This document shows, one piece after another, positions 36,195 to 45,608 of a stretch of 64,000 bases of DNA. The notes beneath the pieces are model-generated. The model saw only the letters and a program-made list of their open reading frames with translations, was not told the DNA's origin and ran no database searches. Each line of letters opens with the position of its first letter. Within the stretch, counting starts at the first letter, position 1. The translations under genes and the position numbers were made by a program. Origin of the DNA: CAYQTE01 sp964420285 (GTDB lineage Bacteria; Planctomycetota; Phycisphaerae; Tepidisphaerales; Tepidisphaeraceae); assembly GCA_964420285.1 (NCBI GenBank), contig CAYQTE010000001.1:62001-126000 (forward strand), given 5' to 3'.

Positions 36195-37448
36195 TCAAAG
36201 CGAGGTTGATTCAAACGTGAACTTCGCCGGCCACCAGATGGCGGAGGCGTTGGACTGGGGGACTCGGCCGGTGCCCCAGATGTCGCGCTCCATGACGTCG
36301 AAGCTCAGGGCGTTCTCGGCCACGTGCGTGTCGCCGTGCATGTTGCCGAGGAAGAAGCTGATGTAATAGCGCTTGCCGACGAAGGGGACGGCGCCCAGGT
36401 CGCAGCGGATCAGGCCGGAGCGAACGGGCGTTTCGTAGCCGCTGCCTTGCTGGAAGCGGTTGTTCAGGTTGATGAGGCGGTAGCCGTCAGCGGTGGTGAT
36501 GACGATGCCCAGGCGCGGCACGTCGATCGGTTCGGCGGCCTCGAAGGTGACATCGAAAGCGACGGTCGAACCGATGGCGGGTGTCGCCGAGGTTTGGCCG
36601 TCCCACAGGATCGATGCGCCGGTCATCCACAGTGGCGAGCCGGCCGGGCGGTCGAATTTCACCGCCGACGCCTGGTCGCGCGGGGCAGCCATTTCGAGAT
36701 ATTTGGCCACGCATTTGTCGGCCGGTCCGTTCATCAGCACGCCGCCCTTGTGCAGCACGACGCACGATTGGCACAGCGATTGAATCGCCGACAGATAGTG
36801 GCTGACCAGGATGACGGTCCGCCCCGATCGCGTGACCTCGCTCATCTTGCCGAGGCATTTACGCTGAAACGCCACATCGCCCACGGCCAGAACCTCGTCC
36901 ACGATGAGAATTTCCGGATCGAGATGCGCCGCCACCGCGAACGCCAGCTTGAGATACATGCCGCTGGAATACCGCTTCACCGGCGTGTCGATGAATTTCT
37001 CGACCTCGGAAAAGGCGACGATCTCGTCGAACTTGCCGCGAATCTCCGCCGCTCGCATCCCCAGAATCGCGCCGTTGAGAAAGATGTTCTCGCGCCCCGT
37101 CAATTCCGGATGAAACCCGGTGCCGACTTCCAGCAGACTGCCGACCCGGCCGGTGACGTCGGCATACCCTTCGCTGGGTTCGGTGATGCGCGAAAGGATC
37201 TTGAGCATGGTGCTCTTGCCGGCCCCATTGGCGCCGATGATGCCGATCGCCTCGCCGCGCTTTACCTGGAACGAGACATCACGCAAGGCCCACAATTCCG
37301 TGGTCTGATCGCTTCCCCCGCCGCCAAACAGCGACAGCGGATGGCGGAGCGTGCGCATGACGGCTTCGCGGATGGTGGGGTATTGCTCGGCCCGGCCGAT
37401 GCGGTAGCGCTTGCCGACATGATTCACATTAATGGCGATGTCGCTCAT
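36195..37448 (-). CDS. wzt: Polysaccharide/O-antigen ABC exporter, ATP-binding subunit
   Basis: This 417-residue protein has an ABC ATPase (about 5-260) with GANGAGKST (72-80), the Wzt-type degenerate signature KRYSSGMYLKLAFAVA, Walker B EILIVDEVLAVGD and the switch histidine VSHYLSAIQ. A C-terminal Wzt-type carbohydrate-binding beta domain follows (about 270-417: SPLWMTGASILWD, IDVPRLGIVITTADG). It partners with the ABC-2 permease whose stop lies 13 bp upstream, and would export a lipid-linked glycan whose end is recognised by the C-terminal domain. Confidence 0.93.
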   Translation of the reverse strand: MSDIAINVNHVGKRYRIGRAEQYPTIREAVMRTLRHPLSLFGGGGSDQTTELWALRDVSFQVKRGEAIGIIGANGAGKSTMLKILSRITEPSEGYADVTGRVGSLLEVGTGFHPELTGRENIFLNGAILGMRAAEIRGKFDEIVAFSEVEKFIDTPVKRYSSGMYLKLAFAVAAHLDPEILIVDEVLAVGDVAFQRKCLGKMSEVTRSGRTVILVSHYLSAIQSLCQSCVVLHKGGVLMNGPADKCVAKYLEMAAPRDQASAVKFDRPAGSPLWMTGASILWDGQTSATPAIGSTVAFDVTFEAAEPIDVPRLGIVITTADGYRLINLNNRFQQGSGYETPVRSGLIRCDLGAVPFVGKRYYISFFLGNMHGDTHVAENALSFDVMERDIWGTGRVPQSNASAIWWPAKFTFESTSL

Positions 37449-37461
37449 GAATCGTCCGCCG

Positions 37462-38355
37462 TCAAATCACATCCGCGAAGCTCTGCTCGACCCGCCGGAA
37501 GTAATACAAACCGCTCACCAGCAGCAGAACCGCCAGAGTCGCGCTGATGGCCAGTGCCGACGGGCTGGGCGCGTCGATCCCCAGAAGCGTCCAGCGAAAT
37601 CCCTCAACCACGGCCGCCACCGGATTCAGCGCGGTACACCACCATCGCAACGGCTCGTGAATTTCCGTTGATGGATAAGGAACCGCCGATGCCCACGTGA
37701 GCACCTGCACCAGGAACGGAATTACATAGCGCACGTCGCGGTATTCCACGTTCAGCGCTGACAGCCACAGCCCGGCGCCCGTCGCCACCGCCAGGTCCAT
37801 CAGCACCAGCAGCGGCAGGGCGAACATCTCGATTCGAAAATGCACATCCTTCCCGCCGATGTGATACCCAACCATCATCACGACAAGGATCACCATCGCC
37901 ACGGCGAAATCGACGAGGCCGCCCAGCACGGCCGACACCGGAATCACCACGCGCGGGAAATAGACCTTCGATACCAGCCGCTCATTGCCGACAAGGCTGT
38001 TGCCGGCATTGCTGAGCGCATTGGAAAACAGCGTCCACGGCAACAGCGCTGCGAATGTGAGCAGCGCGTATGGCGCGGATGAGTCCTTCTGCAGATTCCC
38101 GACGCCGCCGAGGAAGACGGTGAAGACCAGCATGTACATGACAGGCTGGATGACCGCCCACAACACGCCCAGAGCGGTTTGCTTATAGCGCACCTTCACG
38201 TCGCGCATGGTGAGAAACCAGAACAGCTCGCGGTAGTGCCAGAGTTCGGCAAAATGGGCCGGCTGCCAGCCCGGCCGGGATTGCAGACGCACCGTCCGCG
38301 TCGCGGCCGAATTGTCGGGCAACGGACTGTCGGGTTTGGAAACGGCGTGGGACAT
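37462..38355 (-). CDS. wzm: Polysaccharide ABC exporter, ABC-2 permease subunit
   Basis: This 297-residue membrane protein matches the Wzm/TagG ABC-2 permeases: FWFLTMRDVKVRYKQTALGVLWAVIQP before TM1, and six hydrophobic segments with ERLVSKVYFPRVVIPVSAVL in the middle (the conserved coupling region). The C-terminal YRDVRYVIPFLVQVLTWASAVPYPS is also typical. It is translated just before the ATP-binding subunit (13-bp gap). The pair probably moves a lipid-linked polysaccharide across the inner membrane. Confidence 0.93.
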   Translation of the reverse strand: MSHAVSKPDSPLPDNSAATRTVRLQSRPGWQPAHFAELWHYRELFWFLTMRDVKVRYKQTALGVLWAVIQPVMYMLVFTVFLGGVGNLQKDSSAPYALLTFAALLPWTLFSNALSNAGNSLVGNERLVSKVYFPRVVIPVSAVLGGLVDFAVAMVILVVMMVGYHIGGKDVHFRIEMFALPLLVLMDLAVATGAGLWLSALNVEYRDVRYVIPFLVQVLTWASAVPYPSTEIHEPLRWWCTALNPVAAVVEGFRWTLLGIDAPSPSALAISATLAVLLLVSGLYYFRRVEQSFADVI

Positions 38356-38415
38356 AGCGGCGATTCCGGTACGGTGTTTATCGGCCCGCGCGGGGGCGGG
38401 CCTTTGCCGCGGTTT

Positions 38416-40047
38416 TCAGTCGGATTCTCGGACCTTGGCGACGATCATGGTGATGTCGTCGGTGCGCTTGGTCATGCCCGAGAATCGGCGCATGTGCCAG
38501 AGGATGTTCTGGGTCACGGCTTCGGCGGTCGCGCCGCCTTCGCGGAACGCTTCGAGCACGCGCTGACGGCCGAAGGTCTGGCCGTCGAAATTCATCGCGT
38601 CCGGCAGGCCGTCGGTGTACAGCAGCAACAGGTCGCCGGGGCGAAGCTCGATCACCGCCTGGCCGTATTTCTCCTGGGGATCGACGCCCAGCACCAATCC
38701 ATTGCTGGGCAGCTCGATGATCTTCCCCTGTCGCAGGATCAGGCCGGCCGGGTGTCCGGCGTTGCAATAGGTCAACCGGCGCGAGTGCGAATCGTACACG
38801 CCGTAAAAAAGGGTGACGAATTCGCCCAGCTTGTTGTCGCGACAGAGCATCATGTTGAGCCGGCGGATGACCTCGTAGAGATAGTAGACGTTATCCACCT
38901 GCGCCCGCAGCGCCGCGCGGACGGAGGCCATGATCAGGCTGGCCGGCACGCCCTTGCCGCTGACATCGGCGATCACCAGGCCGAGGTTATCGTAGGGCAG
39001 GCTGATGAAATCGAAAAAGTCGCCGCCCAGTTCATAGCAGGGGACGTAGGCGCTGGCCAGTTCCAGCCCCGCATCGGACGGCGGCGTGGCCGGGATCATG
39101 CGCTTCTGCACCTCGGCCGCCATTTGCACCTGACGTTCCAGGGCCTGCGCCGCGATGGAATCGGCCATGAGGCGGGCGTTTTCGATGGCCGCGGCCGCCT
39201 GCGCCGCCACCGCCTTCACCAGTTCGATGCGGAAATTGCTGAAGGTCTGTTCCTTGTCGGTGTAGACGCGGAGCACGCCGATGGGCTTGCCCTTGTAGCG
39301 CATTCCCACCAGCAGCATCGACACGATCCCCTCCTGCTGGGCGTCCAGCGGATACAGCACCCGCGGATCGCTGGCCACATCCTTCACGAATTCATACCCC
39401 TTGGGCGAGAGCGCGATACGATCGGCCTCGGCCAGGCTGAAGCGAATCGGACCCTTGTTCAGATACGTCTGCGAAAGATTGTGTACCGCCCCGATGACCA
39501 GCTCGTCCCTTTCCAGATCGACCAGCCGGATCGAGCATGCCTTGGTCTGCATCACCTCGCACACCACCTTCACCGTCCGCTGCAAGACGCTCTGCAAATC
39601 GCGGGCATCGGCCAGCATGGTCGTCACGGTGTACACGGCCGTCAACTCGTCGATCCGCTGGCGAAGCTGGAATTCCTGATAGCACAGTTGCGCGATGGCG
39701 TTGGCCAGCACGAAGAGGAACTGGATGGCGGCCGGCTTGGCGTCGGCGGACATGCGCACGGTCCCGAGGCGCTGGCCATTGACGATGATCGGGGCGACGT
39801 ATTCCCCATCGCGCATGGGCATTCCGGCCTCGTCCTGGCCCATGTGCTCGCGGGCCGCGACGCTCAGCACGCTCTGGCGGCGGAGAAATTCCTTCGTCGG
39901 CGCCCCCTGCGTGACGACCTTATCGTCGGCATCCATGATGCGCGCCCGCACATCGACGACGGCCGCAAAGCTGTCCTGAATCTCCTGCAACGTCGAAACG
40001 TCAAGGAAATCCGTCAAACGAAGATTGTCCGGGTCAATATTATCCAT
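38416..40047 (-). CDS. PocR-GAF-SpoIIE (PP2C) serine phosphatase
   Basis: This 543-residue protein starts at MDNIDPDNLRLTDFLD; an in-frame GTG lies 9 nt earlier. Residues about 10-140 match the PocR sensory domain (FLDVSTLQEIQDSFAAVVDV). Residues about 150-310 are a GAF domain (VCEVMQTKACSIRLVD). Residues about 335-543 are a SpoIIE/PP2C phosphatase with GGDFFDFI, LVIADVSGKGVPASLIMA, AGHPAGLIL, LLLLYTDGLPDA and TKRTDDITMIV, containing the metal-binding Asp residues. It should dephosphorylate an anti-sigma-antagonist-type partner in response to a small ligand. A divergent promoter TTGAAC (40122-40127), 16 nt, TACAAT (40100-40105) precedes it. Confidence 0.9.
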   Translation of the reverse strand: MDNIDPDNLRLTDFLDVSTLQEIQDSFAAVVDVRARIMDADDKVVTQGAPTKEFLRRQSVLSVAAREHMGQDEAGMPMRDGEYVAPIIVNGQRLGTVRMSADAKPAAIQFLFVLANAIAQLCYQEFQLRQRIDELTAVYTVTTMLADARDLQSVLQRTVKVVCEVMQTKACSIRLVDLERDELVIGAVHNLSQTYLNKGPIRFSLAEADRIALSPKGYEFVKDVASDPRVLYPLDAQQEGIVSMLLVGMRYKGKPIGVLRVYTDKEQTFSNFRIELVKAVAAQAAAAIENARLMADSIAAQALERQVQMAAEVQKRMIPATPPSDAGLELASAYVPCYELGGDFFDFISLPYDNLGLVIADVSGKGVPASLIMASVRAALRAQVDNVYYLYEVIRRLNMMLCRDNKLGEFVTLFYGVYDSHSRRLTYCNAGHPAGLILRQGKIIELPSNGLVLGVDPQEKYGQAVIELRPGDLLLLYTDGLPDAMNFDGQTFGRQRVLEAFREGGATAEAVTQNILWHMRRFSGMTKRTDDITMIVAKVRESD

Positions 40048-40214
40048 GCCAACCACTCGGCCCCGCGCGGATTCGAGCGCCCGTGCGGGACAAACCGGGA
40101 TTGTAGGGCATGGCGGGTTGGGTTCAACGCGCGGGTGGTCGGGCGGGACTCTCCGCTGGATTCAGTTTCGCAAAAGGCCCAGGGCGGCTAGAATACCTTG
40201 AGAGGAGATCGGCC

Positions 40215-40487
40215 ATGCGAGAGATCAACCTGCCCCAGAACGACCAGCAGGTGGCGACAATTGTACGGGATGCGATTGCGAGCCGGGAACCGGTCACGAT
40301 CACCGACCAAGGGAGGCCGGTCCTTGATTTGGTCCCGCGCCGGGAGTCGTGGGCGATGTTTAATCAATCGACGCCCGAGGAACGCGCTGCCGCCGTTGCC
40401 GAGATGGACAAAGTCCGGGCGAATGTTCGCCGCAAGTTGAGCATCGAGGAGATCATTGCCTCCAGGCACGAAGGGCATCGTTACTGA
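40215..40487 (+). CDS. Phd/YefM-type antitoxin
   Basis: This 90-residue protein starts MREINLPQNDQQVATIVRDA behind AGAGGAG. The N-terminal ATIVRDAIASREPVTITDQG and RPVLDLVPR are the Phd/YefM dimer fold. The C-terminal region (AEMDKVRANVRRKLSIEEII) is the toxin-binding tail. The TGA stop overlaps the ATG of the PIN toxin by one base. It would neutralise that toxin and repress the operon. A weak promoter with TAGAAT (40189-40194) lies just upstream. Confidence 0.9.
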   Translation: MREINLPQNDQQVATIVRDAIASREPVTITDQGRPVLDLVPRRESWAMFNQSTPEERAAAVAEMDKVRANVRRKLSIEEIIASRHEGHRY

Positions 40488-40888
40488 TGATCGTGGTGGA
40501 CTGCTCAGTCGCGGCGGCGTGGGCATTGTCCGACGAGTCGGGAGAGTGGACCCGTTCGGCACGGACTGCCGCGGAACGCGATGGCATTGTCGTTCCCTGG
40601 GTTTTCTGGTTCGAGATTCGAAATACGCTGATCGTAAACGAACGCCGCGGACGAATTGACGCCGCGGACGTCGAACGGTTCATCGACGAATTGCCTAAAG
40701 TGATCGCGGATGTGGACGGCGAGCCGGATGGTCCAGCGATCATGTCGCTGGCTCGCCTGCATAAGTTGACCGTATACGACGCGGCTTACCTGGAACTCTC
40801 CGTGCGCCGCGGACTGCCGCTCTGCACACTTGATAAGCAACTCGTCGCCGCCGCTGCGAAGTGCGGCGTTGATCTTTGGCGACCATAA
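40487..40888 (+). CDS. vapC: PIN-domain ribonuclease toxin (VapC-type)
   Basis: This 133-residue PIN domain has acidic metal-binding residues in VVDCSVAAAW, VFWFEIRNTL, TVYDAAYLELS and CTLDKQLVAAA. VapC toxins cleave tRNA or rRNA. The pair with the overlapping Phd-type antitoxin is intact. It is convergent with the WD40-like gene that ends at 40909, with only 20 bp between. Confidence 0.93.
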   Translation: MIVVDCSVAAAWALSDESGEWTRSARTAAERDGIVVPWVFWFEIRNTLIVNERRGRIDAADVERFIDELPKVIADVDGEPDGPAIMSLARLHKLTVYDAAYLELSVRRGLPLCTLDKQLVAAAAKCGVDLWRP

Positions 40889-40908
40889 TTCCGCTTGCCG
40901 TTGTTCAA

Positions 40909-42492
40909 TCACGGCTTGATCTGAACCCAATAGATGTTCCCGCCCTTGGCTCCGAAGAAGTTCAACGTGTCGTCGGGGTCGAAATGATATGGCACCTGAC
41001 TTAGATGAAACGATGCCGGCGCATCTCTCGACCATAGAGAGGGGTTCACGAAGCCCAGCGGCCCGCGATCGGCCTGAGCGCGGATCGGCTCGTAGCCGAC
41101 GACCACGCTGTCGTCAAGCATCATCTCCCAGTCACCGTTGGCCAGGCTACCTGCATAGGCCATGTGCATGCTGCCGTCGCTGAAAATTGGCGGCATAATG
41201 CTGAGGTGAAACCGCCCCCGAACATAGCTCGTATCGTGAAAGATGCTCCAGCCCTCCTCGGCTCGACCAGCGTGAATCCCAAAGTAAACCAGCCGCCGAT
41301 TGTCCGGGCTGAATGTGATGCCGATTAAGGCGTCGAGGGTATTGCAGACCTTCCCGTCGATAATCGCACTATAGCTCCACTGGTAGGGCCGGTTGTTGGT
41401 GGAAAAAGCGCCCTCATTCTCAAGTGCCAATCGTTTGCCATCCGGGCTATACACGACCCGACGAACCATGTCGAGGAATTTGGTCGAGACTGAATCAACG
41501 ACGAGGGTTGACTCGCCAGCGGAGATTCTGTGATTAGATAGGCCGCCCAACGGATCGGTTATGTTGTAGGCGGTATACGCCACATGATTCCCGGCGTCGC
41601 TGAAGATCGGCCCGCCGGCAATCACAGTGAATGGATCTCCCGCGCGGCCGTCGATGATAACCCGCCACTGTTGCGGGGTGTCCTGTTCCCTCGCGCGAAA
41701 CGCGGATCGAGTGCCATCTGTGTTCAGGCACAAATCGGTCACGTCCAGATAGGCGGAGCCGGGAGGCGTCGCCTTGTCGTCAACGACGGCCACCCAATGG
41801 CCGGGGTCCACGCGGGCCGCATACGCCACATGCCCGCCCGTTCGGCCAAAGCAAAGTTCCTTGATCTCTGCGTACGCCTGACCCCCTTTGCCGTCCAACA
41901 CGACGGCTTGGCTACCGCCAGTCGAGTCGACGAAGGCCAGGTGCTGAGAGTCCGGGCTGAAGGCCAGCCGCGACGGCTGCGTTGCAAAAGCCGCGCCCGG
42001 CTTGCCATCGAGCACGACGGACCAGCCGGCGGAAGTGCCCGCGACGAATGCAATGTGCTTACTGTCCGGACTGAAGAGCAACGCGGAAGTGCCGCCGTCC
42101 GCGATACGATCGAACCGGCTGTCGCGAAGGCCGTCGACGGTCACGAAACTCCGGTTTCCGTCGCGCTCATAATATGCCAACCGCTTTCCGTCCGGGCACA
42201 GAGCGATCTGGGGGAACAAGTCGCCCGTGGCGATGGTCTTGCCGTTGAGAGTGAGCACATGTCGTTTGCCGCCCGCGTCCAAAACCGACATCGCCAGCGC
42301 ATGGCAATTCTCCGAAATCGCCATGTTCTCGATCGCCTGCGTGGTCGGCAGCGGCCCGAGCAATGTCGCCTGCGTCGTCGGCCCGGCCGACGCGGTAGAG
42401 AAAACAAACGGCCGGAAGATGATCGCCGCAAGCACAACCACCCCGAACGCCCAACGCGCGCCGTGCGATTTGGATTCATCCCGATTCGGCAT
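40909..42492 (-). CDS. WD40/TolB-like beta-propeller protein, membrane-anchored or secreted
   Basis: This 527-residue protein starts MPNRDESKSHGARWAFG behind AAGGG and has a hydrophobic segment at about 15-35 (signal peptide or anchor). The rest is a series of PD40/TolB-like blades: ALCPDGKRLAYYE, LLFSPDSKHIAFVAG, LAFSPDSQHLAFVDS, VVYSPDGKRLALENE and ITFSPDNRRLVYFG. Such propellers bind ligands or proteins. No catalytic residues are seen. It lies 123 bp after the hemA stop on the same strand. Confidence 0.82.
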   Translation of the reverse strand: MPNRDESKSHGARWAFGVVVLAAIIFRPFVFSTASAGPTTQATLLGPLPTTQAIENMAISENCHALAMSVLDAGGKRHVLTLNGKTIATGDLFPQIALCPDGKRLAYYERDGNRSFVTVDGLRDSRFDRIADGGTSALLFSPDSKHIAFVAGTSAGWSVVLDGKPGAAFATQPSRLAFSPDSQHLAFVDSTGGSQAVVLDGKGGQAYAEIKELCFGRTGGHVAYAARVDPGHWVAVVDDKATPPGSAYLDVTDLCLNTDGTRSAFRAREQDTPQQWRVIIDGRAGDPFTVIAGGPIFSDAGNHVAYTAYNITDPLGGLSNHRISAGESTLVVDSVSTKFLDMVRRVVYSPDGKRLALENEGAFSTNNRPYQWSYSAIIDGKVCNTLDALIGITFSPDNRRLVYFGIHAGRAEEGWSIFHDTSYVRGRFHLSIMPPIFSDGSMHMAYAGSLANGDWEMMLDDSVVVGYEPIRAQADRGPLGFVNPSLWSRDAPASFHLSQVPYHFDPDDTLNFFGAKGGNIYWVQIKP

Positions 42493-42615
42493 GGGACACC
42501 TTTCCCTTCGGCAGTCCACCTTTCACCGATCCCATGGCATTGTACCGCGCCGGGCTTCCGGCGTTGGTGTTCTTGTGTGGATATCCGCTTGTCACTCAGA
42601 TTTGGGACAGGCGGG

Positions 42616-43920
42616 TCAAACGTCTGTCGCGGCCGTCGAGGATGATTGTGGCGCCTCGGCCGGGGGCGCGTGGCCGTTGTCGCCGTTGTTGGGCTGTGCG
42701 CCGGCGGCGCGGAGGGACTTGACGGGGTCGTGCAGGAGCTTATTGACGATGCGGCGGGCAAGGTCGTCCAGGTGGGCGCGCTCCTGGGGGGAGATGTTCG
42801 GGAAGAGCGTCAGCGTCCGGGCCAGTTCCTCGCGGGCAATGGCGTGGGCGCGTTTGTAGAGGTCGTCGATCAATGGGCCTTGCTGTCGGGCGCGGTGCCA
42901 GGCGAAGAATTCGTCGACGGCCGATGCCACGATCGCGCTGGCGGCGCTGACGGCGTTGCCTCGCTGGCTTTGGGACGCGGCAACCACCTTCTGCAGATCG
43001 TCCAGGTTGTAGAGGTAGACGTTGCGGATTTGTCCAACCGACGGCTCGATGTCGCGCGGCAGGGCGATATCGATCAGGAAAATCGGCTTGCCGCGGCGTT
43101 GACGCACGATCGGCTCCATCATCCGGCGGGTCAGCAGCGGAAGCTCCGAGCCGCTGGATGAGATGATCACGTCCGCCGACGCGGCCAGCGATTCCAAATC
43201 CGTCAGCGGCGCGGCCTGGGCGGAGAATCGGGCGGCGTGAGCGACCGCCTTGTCGAAATCGCGATTGCACAACACCAGCCGGCCGGGCCGCTGGTTGGCG
43301 AATCCGCGCAAAACGAGCAGGCCCATCTTTCCGGCGCCGACGGCGACCACCGTTTTGTCCGAGAGCGTTTCAAAGACCTGCCCGGCGTAATCGACGGCCA
43401 CGCTGGCAACCGACACGCGACCCTCGGCCAGCGGCGTGTGCGCCAGCACCTGCTTGGCGACCGACAATCCCCTTTGAAACAGTGGATTGAGCCGGCCGCC
43501 AGTGGCTGAGCGCTGGAGCGAGAATTCATACGCCTGCCGCACCTGGCCGAGAATCTGTGTCTCGCCGAGCACCATTGAATCCAGGCCGCATGCCACGCGG
43601 AAGAGATGCTCGACGACATCGCGGCCGGTTTTGGCGTACATGTGGGGATAAAGGGTCGCGGCGTCCAGTTGGCGCAGGCGGGCCAGGAAGTCGATCAATT
43701 CCCGCGTTGCCGGTTCGGCGGCGTCGCCGTTTGTGCTGTCGGCCGCGAAATAGAGTTCCACGCGGTTGCAGGTGCAGAGGAGGACCGATTCGCTGCCGGT
43801 GAAGCGTTGATGCAGCGATTCGATGGCGGCGGCCCGCTCGGTGGGATTCAGGGCCAGACTTTCGCGCACCGCCAGCGGCGCTGTCGTGTGATTCAGTCCG
43901 ACCAGGACCAGGCCGTTCAT
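42616..43920 (-). CDS. hemA: Glutamyl-tRNA reductase
   Basis: This 434-residue enzyme reduces glutamyl-tRNA to glutamate-1-semialdehyde, the first step of C5 tetrapyrrole synthesis. The start MNGLVLVGLNHTTAPLAVRE follows GGAGAG. The catalytic Cys is in LLCTCNRVELYF (near residue 51). GLDSMVLGETQILGQVRQAY, the NADP site VVAVGAGKMGLLVLRGF, SSSGSELPLLTR and the C-terminal dimerisation helix are all present. It is the third gene of a met8-hemX-hemA run (23-bp gap to the CcsA-like gene). Confidence 0.96.
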   Translation of the reverse strand: MNGLVLVGLNHTTAPLAVRESLALNPTERAAAIESLHQRFTGSESVLLCTCNRVELYFAADSTNGDAAEPATRELIDFLARLRQLDAATLYPHMYAKTGRDVVEHLFRVACGLDSMVLGETQILGQVRQAYEFSLQRSATGGRLNPLFQRGLSVAKQVLAHTPLAEGRVSVASVAVDYAGQVFETLSDKTVVAVGAGKMGLLVLRGFANQRPGRLVLCNRDFDKAVAHAARFSAQAAPLTDLESLAASADVIISSSGSELPLLTRRMMEPIVRQRRGKPIFLIDIALPRDIEPSVGQIRNVYLYNLDDLQKVVAASQSQRGNAVSAASAIVASAVDEFFAWHRARQQGPLIDDLYKRAHAIAREELARTLTLFPNISPQERAHLDDLARRIVNKLLHDPVKSLRAAGAQPNNGDNGHAPPAEAPQSSSTAATDV

Positions 43921-43943
43921 CGTCGCTCTCCGCTGGCGATAAC

Positions 43944-44801
43944 TTATGGCGGCATCATCTGCACGGCGACCAAAGTGAACACCATCAATAATAGTCCGAT
44001 CAGACTGACGATCGCCGCGCGGCGGCCGCGAAGGCCCGGACCCAGCGGCGTGTGCAGCATGGCCGCGTACAACATCCAGACGATGGCCGTCAGCACGACC
44101 TGCGGATTGACGTACCAATGCCGGCCGAGGCGAGTTTGTCCGCCTTCCTTGAGCACGATGACCAGGCCGGTGACCAGTGCGACGCTGAGCAGCGCAAACC
44201 CGAGGACGACCCAGGTGCGGATGATGGCTTCGAGACGTTCGAGGCTGCCGACGCGCTGGCCGGTGTCGAGCGACTTGGTGCGCAAACGCCGGCTGGCGAT
44301 GAGATAAACCGCGCCGGTGGCGCCGGCGACGAGAAAGGCGACCGAGCCGCCGAAGGCGCTGGCGATGTGGGTTTTGGACCAGAGCGTATCGAGGTAGACG
44401 GTGGGTCGGGTGCTTCCAAAATAGGCCGCCGCCGCCAGAAGAAGAATCGCGATGGGCATGGCGAACCAGTCGAGTCCGGCGACGGGCTGGGTTCGCTGCA
44501 CATAGAGCACGAGGGCCGCCAGCAGCAGGCTCAGCCAGATAAACGCCTCAAAATTGTCATCCAGCGGGACATAGCTGTCGCGCTGGGAGGCGTGCCAGAT
44601 CAGCAGCACGACCCCGGCCGCAATGCCGCTCCAGCCGCAGGCTTTGGCCGATACGCGCAGCGACGGGCGATCGTGACGGGATCGGGAAATCGACGTCAGT
44701 GCGCTGGCCAGGAACAGCGCCACGACCAGAGCGAGCAGGGCAAGCTGGGAAGAGCTGGGCACTGCGAAAGACGCCACCGCGATAAACAGCGCATCAGTCA
44801 T
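43944..44801 (-). CDS. CcsA/HemX-like cytochrome c assembly membrane protein
   Basis: This 285-residue protein with about eight hydrophobic segments belongs to the CcsA/HemX cytochrome c assembly family. It includes KTHIASAFGGSVAFLVAGATGAVYLI and RHWYVNPQVVLTAIVWMLYA, each with the conserved histidines of the family. Next to hemA it corresponds to HemX, which modulates the level of glutamyl-tRNA reductase in Bacillus-type organisms, rather than to a dedicated cytochrome c synthetase. Its ATG overlaps the upstream gene by 8 nt, implying coupled translation. Confidence 0.85.
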   Translation of the reverse strand: MTDALFIAVASFAVPSSSQLALLALVVALFLASALTSISRSRHDRPSLRVSAKACGWSGIAAGVVLLIWHASQRDSYVPLDDNFEAFIWLSLLLAALVLYVQRTQPVAGLDWFAMPIAILLLAAAAYFGSTRPTVYLDTLWSKTHIASAFGGSVAFLVAGATGAVYLIASRRLRTKSLDTGQRVGSLERLEAIIRTWVVLGFALLSVALVTGLVIVLKEGGQTRLGRHWYVNPQVVLTAIVWMLYAAMLHTPLGPGLRGRRAAIVSLIGLLLMVFTLVAVQMMPP

Positions 44802-45465
44802 GATCGTTGCCAGGGATGTTATTCAGTTCCGTGAATCGTTCCAGGAGCCAGCGCCGCAGTCCGTCGCGACCCGAGCGGGCGACGGTGTCCATCGCATCGG
44901 TCCCCGCCAGTTCGCGAAGTGCCAGCCGCCGCCGGGGAGGCGTCATTCCCGATCGCAGGATCATCGGCCGCAGTTCCGTCATCGCATCGGCCAGGGCGAT
45001 CCAGTTGGGATCGAGCCGATCGGCCAGGCGATCGCGCACGGCGGCCGACAAAGCCGAACTGCCCGCCGCGACGAAAATCTGCAAAGCTCCGCGGCTGAGC
45101 CGGGCCGGGGTGACGAAATCGCCGGACGTGCCGGGACGATTCGTCGCCTCATCATCGACCCAATCCGCCCGGCCGACAAGGATGCCGCGAGCGTGCGCGT
45201 CCAGTGCAACCTGCTCGTTGACGGCCGGCACATTGGTCGCGGCGAAGACCAATCCCGCGCCGTCCAACTGCCGCGATTCGTATGCCGCAGCAATCCGTTC
45301 AATCTCCGCCGGCATGGCCGCGTCAAATTCCGGCGCCACCGCGCGCAGGCGCGTGGCGCCGGCCTCGAGCAGTCCACGCGCCTTGCGTACGGCGACCGAG
45401 CCGCCGCCGACGATCACGATGAGCCGCTTGGACACATCCAGCAAAATGGGATATTCGTGCCGCAC
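44794..45465 (-). CDS. Precorrin-2 dehydrogenase / sirohydrochlorin ferrochelatase (Met8-like)
   Basis: This 223-residue protein has the N-terminal NAD-binding domain of Met8/CysG-B: LIVIVGGGSVAVRKARGLLEAGA, then GLVFAATNVPAVNEQVALDA and TSGDFVTPARLSRGALQIFV. It oxidises precorrin-2 and inserts iron to make sirohaem. It starts at a GTG. A TACTAT box lies 10 nt upstream, with TTCGAC 18 nt before it, leaving little room for a Shine-Dalgarno. It is the first gene of the met8-hemX-hemA run. Confidence 0.9.
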   Translation of the reverse strand: MRHEYPILLDVSKRLIVIVGGGSVAVRKARGLLEAGATRLRAVAPEFDAAMPAEIERIAAAYESRQLDGAGLVFAATNVPAVNEQVALDAHARGILVGRADWVDDEATNRPGTSGDFVTPARLSRGALQIFVAAGSSALSAAVRDRLADRLDPNWIALADAMTELRPMILRSGMTPPRRRLALRELAGTDAMDTVARSGRDGLRRWLLERFTELNNIPGNDHD

Positions 45466-45571
45466 GAAGGAGGGGATAGTACCCGCAGACGGGGGTACAG
45501 TCGAACCGAGCGGGGTGCGATGGCGGGACGTGGGGCGGCGATGTGGTTTGAGCCTGCCGTGCGGTGAGAAT

Positions 45572-45601
45572 TTGTAAGACGGGCAGGCGGGCTGCTACAA
45601 T
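45572..45601 (+). promoter_or_regulatory. Promoter of the 88-residue protein/HNH pair, predicted leaderless
   Basis: TTGTAA (45572-45577), 18 nt, TACAAT (45596-45601), then 7 nt, then ATG at 45609. The expected transcription start coincides with the start codon. Confidence 0.6.
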
Positions 45602-45608
45602 ACGTACG

